DNA from: Xestospongia bergquistia
Taxonomy: Eukaryota; Porifera; Demospongiae; Haplosclerida; Petrosiidae
Assembly (NCBI GenBank): GCA_963965975.1
Contig: OZ014413.1
Location: 4,598,001-4,662,000 of the forward strand
Reading direction: 5' to 3'
DNA: 64,000 bases
In this document: positions 12,448-24,646 of the stretch, one piece after another
How positions within the stretch are numbered: position 1 is the first letter of the stretch
Layout: each line of letters opens with the position of its first letter
Program-made: the position numbers and the translations under genes
Notes under the pieces: model-generated
Told to the model about the DNA's origin: nothing
Databases searched by the model: none
The model's input: only the letters and a program-made list of their open reading frames with translations

Positions 12448-13904
12448 AAAAAGCTCTATGAAACAAACTAAATTAACTGCTGTTAAATGATTAGTAAGTT
12501 GGTTTGCATTAACACTCAAAAGTCTTTAAATTAAAGACTTTAGAAGCTTTAGACTATTGAGTGAAGTTTGTAAAGTAAACAGATAGGTTTAAAGGACTCT
12601 ATTGGACTAACTAAATAAACTATTATTAAAAGTTTAGTAAGTTAGTTTGTGAGAACACTCTCAAGTCTATAATTTAAAGACTTTAGAAGGTTTAGACTAT
12701 TGAGTAAAGTTTTTAAAGTAAACTGCTCAGTATAAAGGACTCTATGGGATTAACTAAATAAAGTGCTATTAACTGTTTAGTAAGTTGGTTTGCATTAACA
12801 CTCTAATGTCTTTAATGTAAAGACTTTAGAAGGTTTAAACTATTGAGTAAATTTTATAAAGTAAACTGCTCAGTCTAAAGTACTCTATGGGACTAAAGAA
12901 ATAAACTGCTATTAACAGTTTAATAAGTTTGTTTGTATTAACAGTCTAAAGTCTTTAATTTAAAGACTTCAGAAGGTTTAAAGTATTGAGTAAAGTTTCT
13001 AAAGTAAACTGCTCAATCTAAAGGACTCTATGGGCCTAAAGAAATAAACTGCTATTAAAAGTTCAGTAAGTTGGTTTGCATTAATACTCTAAAGTCTTTA
13101 AATTGAAGAGTTTAGAAAGTTTAGATTATTGAGTGAAGTTTATAAAGGAATCTGATCATTCTAAAGGACTCTATGAAACTAACTAAATGAAATGTTATTA
13201 ACAGTTTAGTAAGTTGGTTTGCATTAACCCTCTAAAGTCTTTAATTTAAAGACTTTAGAAGGTTTAGACTATTGAGTGAAGTTTGTAAAGTAAACTGATA
13301 GGTCTAAAGGACTCTATGGGACTAACTAATTAAACTGCTATTATCAGTTTAGTACGTTGGTTGGCATTAACACTCTAAAGTCTTTAATTTAAAGACTTTA
13401 GAAGGTTTAAACTATTGAGTAAAGTTTCTAAAGTAAACTGCTCAGTCTAAAGGACTCTATGGGACTAAAGAAATAAACTACTAGTAACAGTTTAGTAAGT
13501 TGGTTTGCATTAACACTCTGAAGTCTTTAAATTAAAGACTTCAGAAGGTTTAGACTGTTGAGTAAATTTTATAAAATAAACTGCTCATTCTAAAGGACTG
13601 TATGGGACTAAATAATGAAACTGCTATTAACAGTTTAGTAAGTTTGTTTGCATTAACAATCTGAAGTCTTTAAATTAAAGAGTTTAGAAGGTTTAGACTA
13701 TTGAGTGAATTTTATAAAGTAAACAGCTCGGTCTAAAGGACTCTTTGGGACAAACTAAATAAACTATTATTATAAGTTAGTTTGCATTAACACTCTAAAG
13801 TCTTTAATTTAAAGACTTTAGAAAGTTTAGACGATATAGTCAAGTTTATAAAGTAAACTGCTCAGTCTAAAGGACTCTATGGCACTAAAGAAATAAACTG
13901 CTAT
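12448..13904 (+). repeat. Mosaic satellite stretch
   Basis: Satellite monomers only, types A to D and F-like. The unit at 13738-13871 is 134 bp: nine bases are missing in the right arm of IR1, giving TATTATTATAAGTTAG. The chain CTAAATAATGAAACTG then CTCTTTGGGACAAAC seen here recurs near 20.57-20.7 kb and 29.36-29.55 kb. Confidence 0.8.
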
Positions 13905-14186
13905 TAACAGTTTAGTAAGTTGGTTTGCATTAACACTCTAAAGTCTTTAATTTAAAGACTTTGGAAGGTTTAGACTATTGAGTAAAGTTTCTAAAGTAAA
14001 CTGCTCAATCTAAAGGACTCTGTGGGACCAAAGAAATATAGTGCTATTAAAAGTTCAGTAAGTTTGTTTGCATTAACACTCTAAAGTCTTTAAATTAAAG
14101 AATTTAGAAAGTTTAGAGTATTGAGTGAAGTTTATGAAGTAAACTGGTCAGTCTAAAGGACTCTATGAAACTAACTATATAAACTG
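13905..14186 (+). repeat. Identical segment of a 3-mer duplication, copy 1
   Basis: About 280 bp that I could not distinguish from the segment 429 bp (three monomers) downstream. It carries the rare variants CTGTGGGACCAAAG, AAATATAGTGC, TTTATGAAG and AACTATATAAACTG in the same order. The three-monomer unit is completed by the TTAGTCAGTTG and AATAGACTTTTG monomers that follow. Confidence 0.85.
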
Positions 14187-15205
14187 CTGTTAACAGTTTA
14201 GTCAGTTGTTTTGCATTAACACTTTAAAGTCTTTAATTTAAAGTCTTTAGAAGGTTTAGACTATTGATTAAATTTTATAAAGTAAGCTGCTCATTCTAAA
14301 GGACTCTATGGGACTAACTAAATAGACTTTTGTTAACAGTTTAGTAAGTTGGTTTGCATTAACACTCTAAAGTCTTTAATTTAAAGACTTTGGAAGGTTT
14401 AGACTATTGAGTAAAGTTTCTAAAGTAAACTGCTCAATCTAAAGGACTCTGTGGGACCAAAGAAATATAGTGCTATTAAAAGTTCAGTAAGTTTGTTTGC
14501 ATTAACACTCTAAAGTCTTTAAATTAAAGAATTTAGAAAGTTTAGAGTATTGAGTGAAGTTTATGAAGTAAACTGGTCAGTCTAAAGGACTCTATGAAAC
14601 TAACTATATAAACTGTTATTAACAGTTTAGTAAGTTGGTTTGCATTAACCCTCTAAAGTCTTTAATTTAAAGACTTCAGAAGGTTTAGACTATTGAGTAA
14701 AGTTTATAAAGTAAACAGCTCAGTCTAAAGGACTCTATGAAACTAACTAAATAAACTGCTGTTAACAGTTTAGTCAGTTCTTTTGCATTAACACTTTAAA
14801 GTCTTTAATTTAAAGTCTTTAGAAGGTTTAGACTATTGATTAAATTTTATAAAGTAAGCTGCTCATTCTAAAGGACTCTATGGGACTAACTAAATAGACT
14901 TTTGTTAACAGTTTAGTAAGTTGGTTTGCATTAACCCTCTAAAGTCTTTAATTTAAAGACTTTAGAAGGTTTAGACTATTGAGTGAAGTTTGTAAAGTAA
15001 ACTGATAGGTTTAAAGGACTCTATGGGACTAACTAAATAAACTGCTATTAACAGTTTAGTAAGTTGGTTTGCATTAACACTTTAAAGTCTTTAATTTAAA
15101 GTCTTTAGAAGGTTTAGACTATTGATTAAATTTTATAAAGTAAGCTGCTCATTCTAAAGGACTCTATGGGACTAACTAAATAGACTTTTGTTAACAGTTT
15201 AGTAA
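14171..15205 (+). repeat. Local scramble of one rare monomer pair, three copies
   Basis: The segment with ACACTTTAAAG, an IR2 right arm changed to AAGTCTTTAG, CTATTGATTAAATTTT, AAGTAAGCTG and AATAGACTTTTG occurs at about 14.21-14.34, 14.78-14.92 and 15.07-15.20 kb. The spacings are 572 and 286 bp, four and two monomers. The three copies are nearly identical but stand next to different neighbours, the mark of several recent short-range exchanges. Confidence 0.78.
14334..14615 (+). repeat. Identical segment of a 3-mer duplication, copy 2
   Basis: Second copy of the roughly 280-bp segment at an exact 429-bp offset. It then continues into a type D monomer (CTGTTATTAAC) instead of the TTAGTCAGTTG monomer that follows copy 1, so the two copies diverge sharply at about 14616. 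Confidence 0.85.
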
Positions 15206-16299
15206 GTTGGTTTGCATTAACACTCTGAAGTCTTTAAATTAAAGACTTTAGAAGGTTTAGACTATTTTGTGAAGTTTATAAAGTAAACAGCTCTGTCTAA
15301 ATGACTCTATGGGACTAATTAAATAAACAGCTATTAACAGTTTAGTAAGTTAGTTTGCGATAACACTCTAAAGTCTTTAATTTAAAGACTTTAGAAGGTT
15401 TAGACTATTGAGTAAAGTTTATAAAGTCAACTGCTCAGTCTAAAGGACTCTATGGGACTAAAGAAATAAACTGCTATTAACAGTTTAGTAAGTTGGTTTA
15501 CATTAACAGTGTAATGTCTTTAACTTATAGACTTTAGAAGGTTTAGAGTATTGAGTGAAGTTTATAAAGTAAACAGCTCAGTCTAAAGGACTCTATGAAA
15601 CTAACTAAATAAGCTGCTGTTAACAGTTAGTAAGTTGGTTTGCATTAACACTCAAAAGTCTTTAAAATAAAGACTTTAGAAGCTTTAGACTATTGAGTGA
15701 AGTTTGTAAAGTAAATTGATAGTTCTAAAGGACTCTATGGGATTAACTAAATAAACTATTATTAACTGTTTAGTAAGTTAGTTTGTGATAACACTCTGAA
15801 GTCTTTAATTTAAAGACTTTAGAAGGTTGAAACTATTGAGTAAAATTTATAAAATAAACTGCTCAGTCTAAAGGACTCTATGGGAGTAAAGAAATAAACT
15901 GCTATTAACAGTTTAGTCAGTTGGTTTGCATTAACGCTCTGAAGTCTTTAATTTAAAGACTTTAGAAGGTTTAGACTATTGAGTGAATTTTGTAAAGTGA
16001 ACTGATAGGTCTAAATGACTCTATGGGACTAACTAAATAAACTGCTTTTAACACTTTAGTAAGTTTGTTTGCATTAACTCTAATGTCTTTAATTTAAAGA
16101 CTTTAGAAGGTTTAAACTATTGAGTAAAGTTTGTAAAGTAAACTGCTCAGTCTAAAGGACTCCATGGGACTAAAGAAATAAACTCCTCTTAACAGCTTAG
16201 TAAGTTGGTTTGCATTAACACTCTAAAGTCTTTAATTTAAAGACTTTGGAAGGTTTAGACTCTTGAGTAAAGTTTCTAAAGTAAACTGCTCAATCTAAA
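15206..16299 (+). repeat. Mosaic satellite stretch
   Basis: Satellite monomers only, without a clear local duplication. At about 15.4-16.3 kb the order resembles 5.2-5.9 kb (a GTGATAACAC monomer, then an ACTGATAGG monomer, then a monomer with GACTTTGGAAGG), but with many more differences than the 17-mer pair has internally. No gene is seen. Confidence 0.75.
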
Positions 16300-17157
16300 G
16301 GACTCTGTGGGACTAAAAAAATAAACTGCGATTAAAAGTTCAGTAAGTTGGCTTGAATTAACACTCTAAACTCTTTAAATTAAAGAATTTAGAAAGTTTA
16401 GAGTATTGAGTGAAGTTTATAAAGTAAAGTGGTCAGTCTAAAGGACTCTATGAAACTAACTAAATAAACTCTTATAAACAGTTTAGTAAGTTGGTTTGCA
16501 TTAACCCTCTAAACTCTTTAAGTTAAAGACTTCAGAAGGTTTACACTTTTGAGTGATTTTTGTAAAGTAAACTGATAGGTCTAAAGAACTCTATGGGACT
16601 AACTAAAAAAACTGCTATTAACAGTTCAGTAAGTTGGTTTGCATTAACACACTACAGTCTTTAATTTAAAGTCTTTAGAAGGTTTAAACTATTGAGTAAA
16701 GTTTATAAAGTAAACTGCTCAGTCTAAAGGACTCTATGGTACTAAGGAAATAAACTGCTATTAACAGTTTAGTAAGTTGGTTTGCTTTAACACACTAAAG
16801 TCTTTAATTTAAAGACTTTAGAAGGTTTAAACTATTGAGTAAAGTTTATAAAGTAAACTGCTCAGTCTAAAGGACTCTATGGTACTAAGGAAATAAACTG
16901 CTATTAACAGTTTAGTAAGTTGGTTTGCATTAACACTCTAAAGTCTTTAATTTAAAGACTTTAGAAGGCTTAGTTTATTGAGTGAAGTTTATAAAGTAAA
17001 AAGCTCAGTCTAAAGGACTCTATGAAACTAAGTAAATAAACTGCTGTTAACAGTTTAGTAAGTTGGTTTGTATTAATACTATAAAGTGCTTAATTTAAAG
17101 ACTTTAGAAAGTTTAGACAATTGAGTAAATTTTAGAAAGTAAACTGCTCAGTCTAAA
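16300..17157 (+). repeat. GGTACTAAGG module, copy 2, with an internal monomer duplication
   Basis: Same chain as at 5.87 kb, but the GGTACTAAGGAAATAAAC monomer occurs twice in a row, at about 16738 and 16881, an exact 143-bp step, making six units. Both flanking units share ACACACTA before IR2, which suggests a simple one-monomer unequal exchange. The final E-like unit has TATTAATACTATAAAGTGC, seen again near 33.42 kb. Confidence 0.75.
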
Positions 17158-17299
17158 GGACTCTATGGGACTAATTAATTAAACTGCTATTAATAGTTTA
17201 GTAAGTTGGTTTGCATTAACACTCTAAAGTCTTTAATTTAAAGACTTTAAAGGTTTAGACTATTGAGTAAAGTTTATAAAGTAAACTGCTCAGTCTAAA

Positions 17300-17585
17300 G
17301 GACTCTATGGGACTAAAGAAATTAACTGGTATTAACAGTTTAGTAAGTTGGTTTGCATTAAAGCTCTAAAGTCTTTAATTTAAAGACTTTAAAAGGTTTA
17401 GACTATTGAGTAAAGTTTATAAAGTAAACTGTTCAGTCTAAAGGACTCTATGGGACTAAAGAAATTAACTGGTATTAACAGTTTAGTAAGTTGGTTTGCA
17501 TTAAAGCTCTAAAGTCTTTAATTTAAAGACTTTAGAAGGTTTAGACTATTGAGTGAAGTTTGTAAAGTTAACTGATAGGTCTAAA
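17300..17585 (+). repeat. Tandem pair of near-identical monomers
   Basis: Two successive monomers, starting at 17300 and 17443, both carry GAAATTAACTGGTATTAAC and TTAAAGCTCTAAAG. These combined variants mark a one-monomer duplication. Similar single variants appear near 22.52 kb (GAAATTAACTGC, TTAAAGCTC). Confidence 0.78.
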
Positions 17586-18298
17586 GGACTCTATGGCACT
17601 AACTAAATAAACTGCTATTAACAGTTTAGTAAGTTTGTTTGCATTAACACTGTAATGTCTATAATTTAAAGACTTTAGAAGGTTTAAACTATTGAGTAAA
17701 GTTTATAAAGTAAACTGCTCAGTCTAAAGGACTCTATGGGACTACAGAAATAAACTTCTATTAATAGCTTAGTAAGTTGGTTTGCATTAACACTCTAAAG
17801 TTTTTAATTTAAAGACTTTAGAAGGTTAGACTATCGACTAAATTTTCTAAAGTAAACTGCTCAATCTAAAGGACTCTATGGGACTAAAGAAATAAACTGC
17901 TATTAAAAGTTCAGTAAGTTTGTTTGCATTAACACTCTAAAATCATTAAATTAAAGGGTTTATAAAGTTTAGAGTATTGAGTGAAGTTTATAAAGTAATC
18001 TGGTTAGTCTAAAGGACTCTATGAAACTAACTAAATAACTGTTATTAACAGTTTAGTAAGTTGGTTTGCATTAACCCTCTAAAGTCTTTAATTTAAAGAC
18101 TTTAGAAGGTTTAGACTATTGAGTGAAGTTTGTAAAGTAAACTGATAGGTCTAAAGGACTCTAAGGGACTAACTAAATAAACTGCCATTAACAGTTTAGT
18201 AAGTTGGTTTGCATTAACTCTCTAAAGCCTTTAATTTAAAGACTTTAGAAGGTTTAAGCTATTGAGTAAAGTTTCTAAAGCAAACTGCTCAGTATAAA

Positions 18299-18432
18299 GG
18301 ACTCTATGGGACTAAAGAAATAAACTGTTATTAACAGTTTAGTAAGTTGTTTGGCATTAACACTCTAAAGTCTTTAATTTAAAGACTTTAGAAGGTTTAG
18401 ACTATTGAGTAAAGTAAACTGCTCAGTCTAAA
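18299..18432 (+). repeat. 134-bp monomer with a 9-bp slippage deletion
   Basis: Bases TTTATAAAG of IR3 are missing at about 18411, leaving GAGTAAAGTAAACTG. The lost piece lies between two direct TAAAG copies, so one repeat plus the spacer was removed. The same shortened form is seen near 19.40 kb. Confidence 0.85.
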
Positions 18433-19900
18433 GGACACAATGAGACTAAAGAAATAAACTGCTATTAACAGTTTAGTAAGTTGGTTTGCATTAACACTCT
18501 AAAGTCTTTAATTTAAAGACTTTAGAAGGTTTACACTATTGAGTGAAGTTTGTAAAGTAAACTGATAGGTCTATAGAACTCTATGGGATTAAAGAAATAA
18601 ACTGCTATTAACAGTTCAGCAAGTTTGCTTGCATTAACACTCTAAGGTCTTTAATTTAAAGACTTTAGAAGGTTTAGACTATTGAGTAAAGTTTATAAAG
18701 TAAACTGCTCATTCTAAAGGACTCTATGGGACTAACTATTTAAACTGCTATTAAGAGTTTAGTAAGTTAGTTTGCGTTAACACTCTGAAGTCATTAAATT
18801 AAAGACTTTAGAAGTTTAGACTATTGAGTGAAGTTTATAAAGTAAACAGCTCGGTCTAAAGGACTCTATGGGACTAAATAAATAAACTATTATTAAGAGT
18901 TTTGTAAGTTGGTTTGCGTTAACACTCTAATGTCTTTAATTTAAAGACTTTAGAAGGTTTAAAGTATTGAGTAAAGTCTATAAAGTAAACTGCTCAGTCT
19001 AAAGTACTCTATGGGACTAAAGAAATAAACTGCTATTAACAGTTTAGTGAGTTTGTTTGTATTAACACTCTAATGTCTTTAATTTAAAGACTTCAGAAGG
19101 TTTAGAGTATTGAGTAAAGTTTCTAAAGTAAACTGCTCAATCTAAAAGACTCTATGGGATTAAAGAAATAAACTATTATTAAGAGTTTTGTAAGTTGGTT
19201 TGCATTAACACTCTAATGTCTTTAATTTAAAGACTTTAGAAGGTTTAAAGTATTGAGTAATGTTTATAAAGTAAACTGCTCAGTCTAAAGTACTCTATGG
19301 GACTAAAGAAATAAACTGCTATTAACAGTTTAGTGAGTTTGTTTGGCATTAACACTCTAAAGTCTTTAATTTAAAGGCTTTAGAAGGTTTAGACTATTGA
19401 GTAAAGTAAACTGCTCAGTCTAAAGGACTCAATGAGACTTAAGAAATAAACTGCTATTAACAGTTTAGTAAGTTGGTTTGCATTAACACTCTAAAGTCTT
19501 TAATTTAAAGACTTTAGAAGGTTTAGACTATTGAGTGAAGTTTGTAAAGTAAACTGATAGGTCTATAGAACTCTATGGGATTAAAGAAATAAACTGCTAT
19601 TAACAGTTCAGCAAGTTTGTTTGCATTAACACTCTAATGTCTTTAATTTAAAGACTTTAGAAGTTTAGACTATTGAGTGAAGTTTATAAAGTAAACAGCT
19701 CGGTCTAAAGGACTCTATGGGACTAAATAAATAAACTATTATTAAGAGTTTTGTAAGTTGGTTTGCATTAACACTCTAATGCCTTTAATTTAAAGACTTC
19801 AGAAGGTTTAGAGTATTGAGTAAAGTTTCTAAAGTAAACTGCTCAATCTAAAAGACTCTATGGGATTAAAGAAATAAACTTCTATTAAAAGTTCAATAAG
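18340..19900 (+). repeat. Overlapping short-range duplications
   Basis: Within this stretch the AATGAGACT chain recurs at 992 bp and the AACTATTATTAAGAG (GTTTTGTAAG) monomer occurs at about 18.89, 19.17 and 19.73 kb. Intervening units with CTCTAATGTC are shared too. The spacings are seven, two and four monomers after allowing for the 9-bp deletion. Copies are close to one another, with only scattered single differences. Confidence 0.72.
19290..19424 (+). repeat. Second monomer with the same 9-bp deletion
   Basis: Identical loss of nine bases in IR3, with one extra G in TTTGGCATT, giving 135 bp. It is followed, like the unit at 18.3 kb, by a unit with AATGAGACT and then one with TCTATAGAACTC and GGGATTAAAG. 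The two are therefore copies of one event, spread by a 7-monomer duplication (offset 992 bp). Confidence 0.83.
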
Positions 19901-20565
19901 TTGGTTTGTATTAACACTCTAAAGTGTTTAAATTAAAGACTTTAGAAGTTTAGACTATTGAGTGAAGTTTATAAAGTAAACAGCTCGGTCTAAAGGACTC
20001 TATGGGACTAACTAAATAAAATGTTATTAACAGTTTAGAAAGTTTGTTTGCATTAACCCTAAAAAGTTTTTAATTTAAAGACTTTAGAAGGTTTAGACTA
20101 TTGAGTAAATTTTATGAAGTAAACAGCTCAGTCTAAAAGACTCTATGGGACTAACTAAATAAACTGTTATTAACAGTTTAGTAAGTTGGTTTGCATTAAC
20201 CCTCTAAAGTCTTTAAATTAAAGACTTTAGAAGGTTTAGACTATTTAGTGAAGTTTGTAAAGAAAACTGATAGGTCTAAAGGAATCTATGGGACTAACTA
20301 AATAAACTACTATTAACAGTTTAGTAAGTTTGTTGGCATTAACACTTTAAAGTCTTTAATTTAAAGACTTTAGAAGGTTTAAACTATTGAGTAAGTTTAT
20401 AAAGTAAACTGATCAGTCTAAAGGACTCTATGCGACTAAAGAAATAAACTGCTACTAACAGTTTAGTAAGTTGGTTTGAATTAACACTCTAAAGTCTGTA
20501 AATTAAAGACTTTAGAAGGTTTAGACTATTGAGTAAATTGTATAAAGTAAACTGCTCATTCTAAA

Positions 20566-20649
20566 GGACTCTATGGGACTAACTAATGAAACGGCTATTA
20601 AGAGTTTGACTATTGAGTGAATTTTATAAAGTAAACAGCTCGGTCTAAT
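20566..20649 (+). repeat. Truncated 84-bp monomer
   Basis: This unit starts GGACTCTATGGGACT, reaches ATTAAGAGTTT in IR1 and then passes straight to GACTATTGAG in IR3. About 59 bases are missing: the end of IR1, all of IR2 and the start of IR3. It is the largest internal deletion I found in the window. Uninterrupted relatives of its chain (AATGAAAC, then CTCTTTGGGACAAAC) lie near 13.6 and 29.4 kb. Confidence 0.88.
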
Positions 20650-21650
20650 GGACTCTTTGGGACAAACTAAATAAACTATTATTAACAGTTTTGTAAGTTA
20701 GTTTGCATTAACACTCTAAAGTCTTTAATTTAAAGACTTTAGAAAGTTTAGACTATTGACTAAAGTTTATAAAGTAAACTGCTCAGTCTAAAATACTCTC
20801 TGGGACTAAAGAAATAAACTGCTATTAACAGTTTAGTAAGTTGGTTGGCATTAACGCTTTAAAGTCTTTAATTTAAAGACATTAGAAGGTTTAGAGTATT
20901 GAGTAAAGTTTATAAAGTAAACAGCTCAGTCTAAAGGGCTCTATGAAACTAACTAAATAAACAGCTGTTAACAGTTTAGTAAGTTGGTTTGCACTAACAC
21001 TCAAAAGTCTTTAAATTAAAGACTTTAGAAGCTTTAGACTATTGAGTGAAGTTTGTAAAGTAAACTGATAGGTCTAAAGGACTCTATTAGAGTAACAAAA
21101 TAAACTATTATTAACAGTTCAGTAAGTTAGTTTGTGATAACACTCTCAAGTCTTTAATTTAAGGACTTTAGAAGGTTGAAAGTATTGAGTAAAATTTATA
21201 AAATAAACCGCTCAGTCTAAAGGACTCTATGGGACTAACGAAATAAACTGCTATTAACAGTTTAGTAAGTTGGTTTGCATTAATGCTCTGAAGTCTTTAA
21301 TTTAAAGACTTTAGAAGGTTTAGACTATTGAGTGAAGTTTGTAAAGTGAACTGAGAGGTCTAAAGGCCTCTATGGGACTAACTAAATAAACTGCTATTAA
21401 CAGTTTAGTAAGTTTGTTTGCATTAACACTCTAACATCTTTAATTTAAAGACTTTAGAAGGTTTAAACTATTGAGTAAAGCTTGTAAAGTAAACTGCTCA
21501 GTCTAAAGGACTCTAAGGGACTAAAGAAATAAACTGCTATTAACAGTTTAGTAAGTTGGTTTGCATTAACCCTCTGAAGTCTTTAATTTAAAGACTTTGG
21601 AATGTTTAGACTATTGAGTAAAGTTTCTAAAGTAAACTGCTCAATCTAAA

Positions 21651-22365
21651 GGACTCTATGGGACTAAAGAAATAAACTGCTATTAAAAGTTCAGTAAGTT
21701 GGTTTGCATTAACACTCTAAAGTCTTTAAATTAAAGAATTTAGAAAGTTTAGAGTATTTAGTGAAGTTTATAAAGTAAACCGGTCAGTGTAAAGGACTCT
21801 ATGAAACTAAATAAAGAAAATGTTATTAACAGTTTAGTAAGTTTGTTTGCATTAACCCTCTAAAGTCTTTAATTTAAAGACTTCAGAAGGTTTAGACTAT
21901 TGAGTGAAGTTTGTAAAGTAAACTGATAGGTCTAAAGAACTCTATGGGACTAACTAAAAAAACTGCTATTAACAGTTTTGTAAGTTGGTTTGCATTAACA
22001 CTCTAAAGTCTTTAATTTAAAGACATTAGAAGGTTTAAACTATTGAGTAAAGTTTATAAAGTAAACTGCTCAGTCTAAAGGACTCTATGGTACTAAGGAA
22101 ATAAACTGCTATTAACAGTTTAGTAAGTTGTTTTGCATTAACACTCTAAAGTCTTTAATTTAAAGACTTTAGAAGGTTTAGAGTATTGAGTGAAGTTTAT
22201 AAAGTAAAAAGCTCAGTCTAAAGGACTCTATGAAACTAAGTAAATAAACTACTGTTAACAGTTTAGTAAGTTGGCTTGCATTAACACTCTGAAGTCTTTA
22301 AATTAAAGAGTTTAGAAGATTTAGAGTATTGAGTGAAGTTTATAAAGTAAACAGCTCGGTCTAAA
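21651..22365 (+). repeat. GGTACTAAGG module, copy 3
   Basis: The same five-unit chain, but the last unit begins as E (AAGTAAATAAACTACTGTTAAC) and continues as F (CTGAAGTC, A-centred IR2, CAGCTCGGTCT). That makes it a hybrid of two monomer types joined within or just after IR1. Confidence 0.72.
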
Positions 22366-23874
22366 GGACTCTATGGGACTAACTAAATAAACTGTTATTA
22401 ACAGTTTAGTAAGTTTGTTTGCATTAACTCTCTAAAGTCTTTAATTTAAAGACTTTAAAAGGTTTAGACTATTGAGTAAAGTTTATAAAGTAAACTGCTC
22501 AGTCTAAAGGACTCTGTGGACTAAAGAAATTAACTGCTATTAACAGTTTAGTAAGTTGGTTTGCATTAAAGCTCTAAAGTCTTTAATTTAAAGACTTTAG
22601 AAGGTTTAGACTATTGAGTGAAGTTGTTAAAGTGAACTGATAGGTCTAAAGGACTCTATGGGACTAACTAAGTAAACAGCTATTAACAGTTTAGTAAGTT
22701 GGTTTGCATTAACACTCTAATGTCTTTAATTTAAAGACTTTAGAAGGTTTAAACTATTGAATAAAGTTTATAATGTAAACTGCTCAGTCTAAAGGACTCT
22801 ATGGGACTAACTAATTAAACTGCTATTAACAGTTTAGTAAGTTGGTTTGCATTAACACTCTGAAGTCTTTAAATTAAAGACTTTAGAAGGTTTAGACTGT
22901 TGAGTGAAGTTTATAAAGTAAACTGCTGAATCTAAAGGACTCTATGGGACTAACTATATAAACTATTTTAACAGTTTTGTAAGTTTGTTTGCATTAACAC
23001 TCTAAAGTCTTTAATTTAAAGACTTTAGAAGGTTTAGACTATTGAGTAAAGTTTATAAAGTAAACTGCTAAGTCTAAAGGACTCTATGGGACTAAAGAAA
23101 TAAACTGCTACTAACATTTTAGTAATTTGGTTTGCATTAACACTCTAAAGTCTTTAATTTATAGACTTTAGAAGGTTTAGAGTATTGAGTGAAGTTTATA
23201 AAGTAAACAGCTCAGTCTAAAGACTCTATGAAACTAACTAAATAAACTGCTGTTAACAGTTTAGTCGGTTGTTTTGCATTCACACTCAAAACTATTTAAT
23301 TTAAAGACTTTAAAATGTTTAGACTATTGAGTGAATTTTGTAAAGTAAACTGATAGGTCTAAAGGACTCTATGGGACTAACTAAATAAACTGTTATTAAC
23401 AGTTTAGTAAGTTGGTTTGCATTAACACTTTAACGTCTTTAATTTAAAACTTTATGAGGTTTAAACTATTGAGTAAAGTTTATAAAGTAAACTGCTCAGT
23501 CTAAGGGACTCTATGGGACTAAAGAAATAAACTGCTATTAACAGTTTAGTAAGTTGGTTTGCATTAACACTCTAAATTCTTTAATTTAAAGACTTTAGAA
23601 GGTTTAGAGTATTGAGTGAAGTTTATAAAGTAAACTGCTCAGTCTAAAGGACTCTGTGGGACTATCTAATTAAACTGTTATTAACAGTTTAGTAAGTTTG
23701 TTTGCATTAACACTCTGAAGTCTTTAAATTAAAGAGTTTAGAAGGTTTAGACTACTGAGTGAAGTTTATAAAGTAAACAGCTCGGTCTAAAGGACTCTAT
23801 GGGACTAACTTAATAAACTTTTATTAACAGTTTAGTAAGTTGGTTTGCATTAACACTCTAAAGTCTTTAATTTA

Positions 23875-24620
23875 AAGACTTTAGAAGGTTTAAACTATTG
23901 AGTAAAGTTTATTAAGAAAACTGCTCAGTCTAAAGGACTCTATGGGACTAAAGGAATAAACTGCTATTAACAGTTTAGTAAGTTGGTTTGAATGAACACT
24001 CTAAAGTCTTTAATTTAAAGACTTTACAAGGTTTACACTATTGAGTAAAGTTTGTAAAGTAAACTGCTCAATCTAAAGGACTCTATGGGACTAAAGAATT
24101 AAACTGCCATTAAATGTTCAGTAAGTTGGTTTGCATTAACACTCTAAAGTCTTTAAGTTGAAGAGTTTAGAAAGTTTAGACTATTGAGTGAAGTTTATAA
24201 AGTAAACTGGTCATTCTAAAGGACTCTATGAAACTAACTAAATAAACTGTTAATAACAGTTTAGTAAGTTGGTTTGCAATAACCCCTAAAGTCTTTAATT
24301 TAAAGACTTTAGAAGGTTTAGACTATTTAGTGAAGTTTTTAAAGTAAACTGATAGGTCTAAAGGACTCTATGGGACTAACTAATTAAACTGCTATTAACA
24401 GTTTAGTAAGTTCGTTGGCATTAACACTCTAAAGTCTTTAATTTAAAGACTTTAGAAGGTTTAAACTATTGAGTAAAGTTTATTAAGAAAACTGCTCAGT
24501 CTAAAGGACTCTATGGGACTAAAGGAATAAACTGCTATTAACAGTTTAGTAAGTTGGTTTGAATTAACACTCTAAAGTCTTTAATTTAAAGACTTTAAGG
24601 TTTAGACTTTTGAGTAAAGT
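23875..24620 (+). repeat. 4-mer duplication with TTTATTAAGAAAAC
   Basis: The rare junction GTTTATTAAGAAAACTGC followed by GGGACTAAAGGAATAAAC and TTTGAAT occurs at about 23908 and 24479, 571 bp apart (four monomers less one base). The junction alone recurs near 29.05 kb, followed there by AAAGAAGTAAAC. The units between are the CTGGTCATTCT, GTTAATAACAG and ACTGATAGG series. Confidence 0.72.
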
Positions 24621-24646
24621 TTCTAAAGTAAACTGCTCAATCTAAA

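Larger units (their letters stand above)
19901..23874 (+). repeat. Mosaic satellite stretch
   Basis: Satellite monomers only. It contains the shortened monomer at 20566-20649 and the third GGTACTAAGG module. Chains of types F, G, B and A are recognisable, but I found no long tandem duplication. No gene is seen. Confidence 0.78.
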
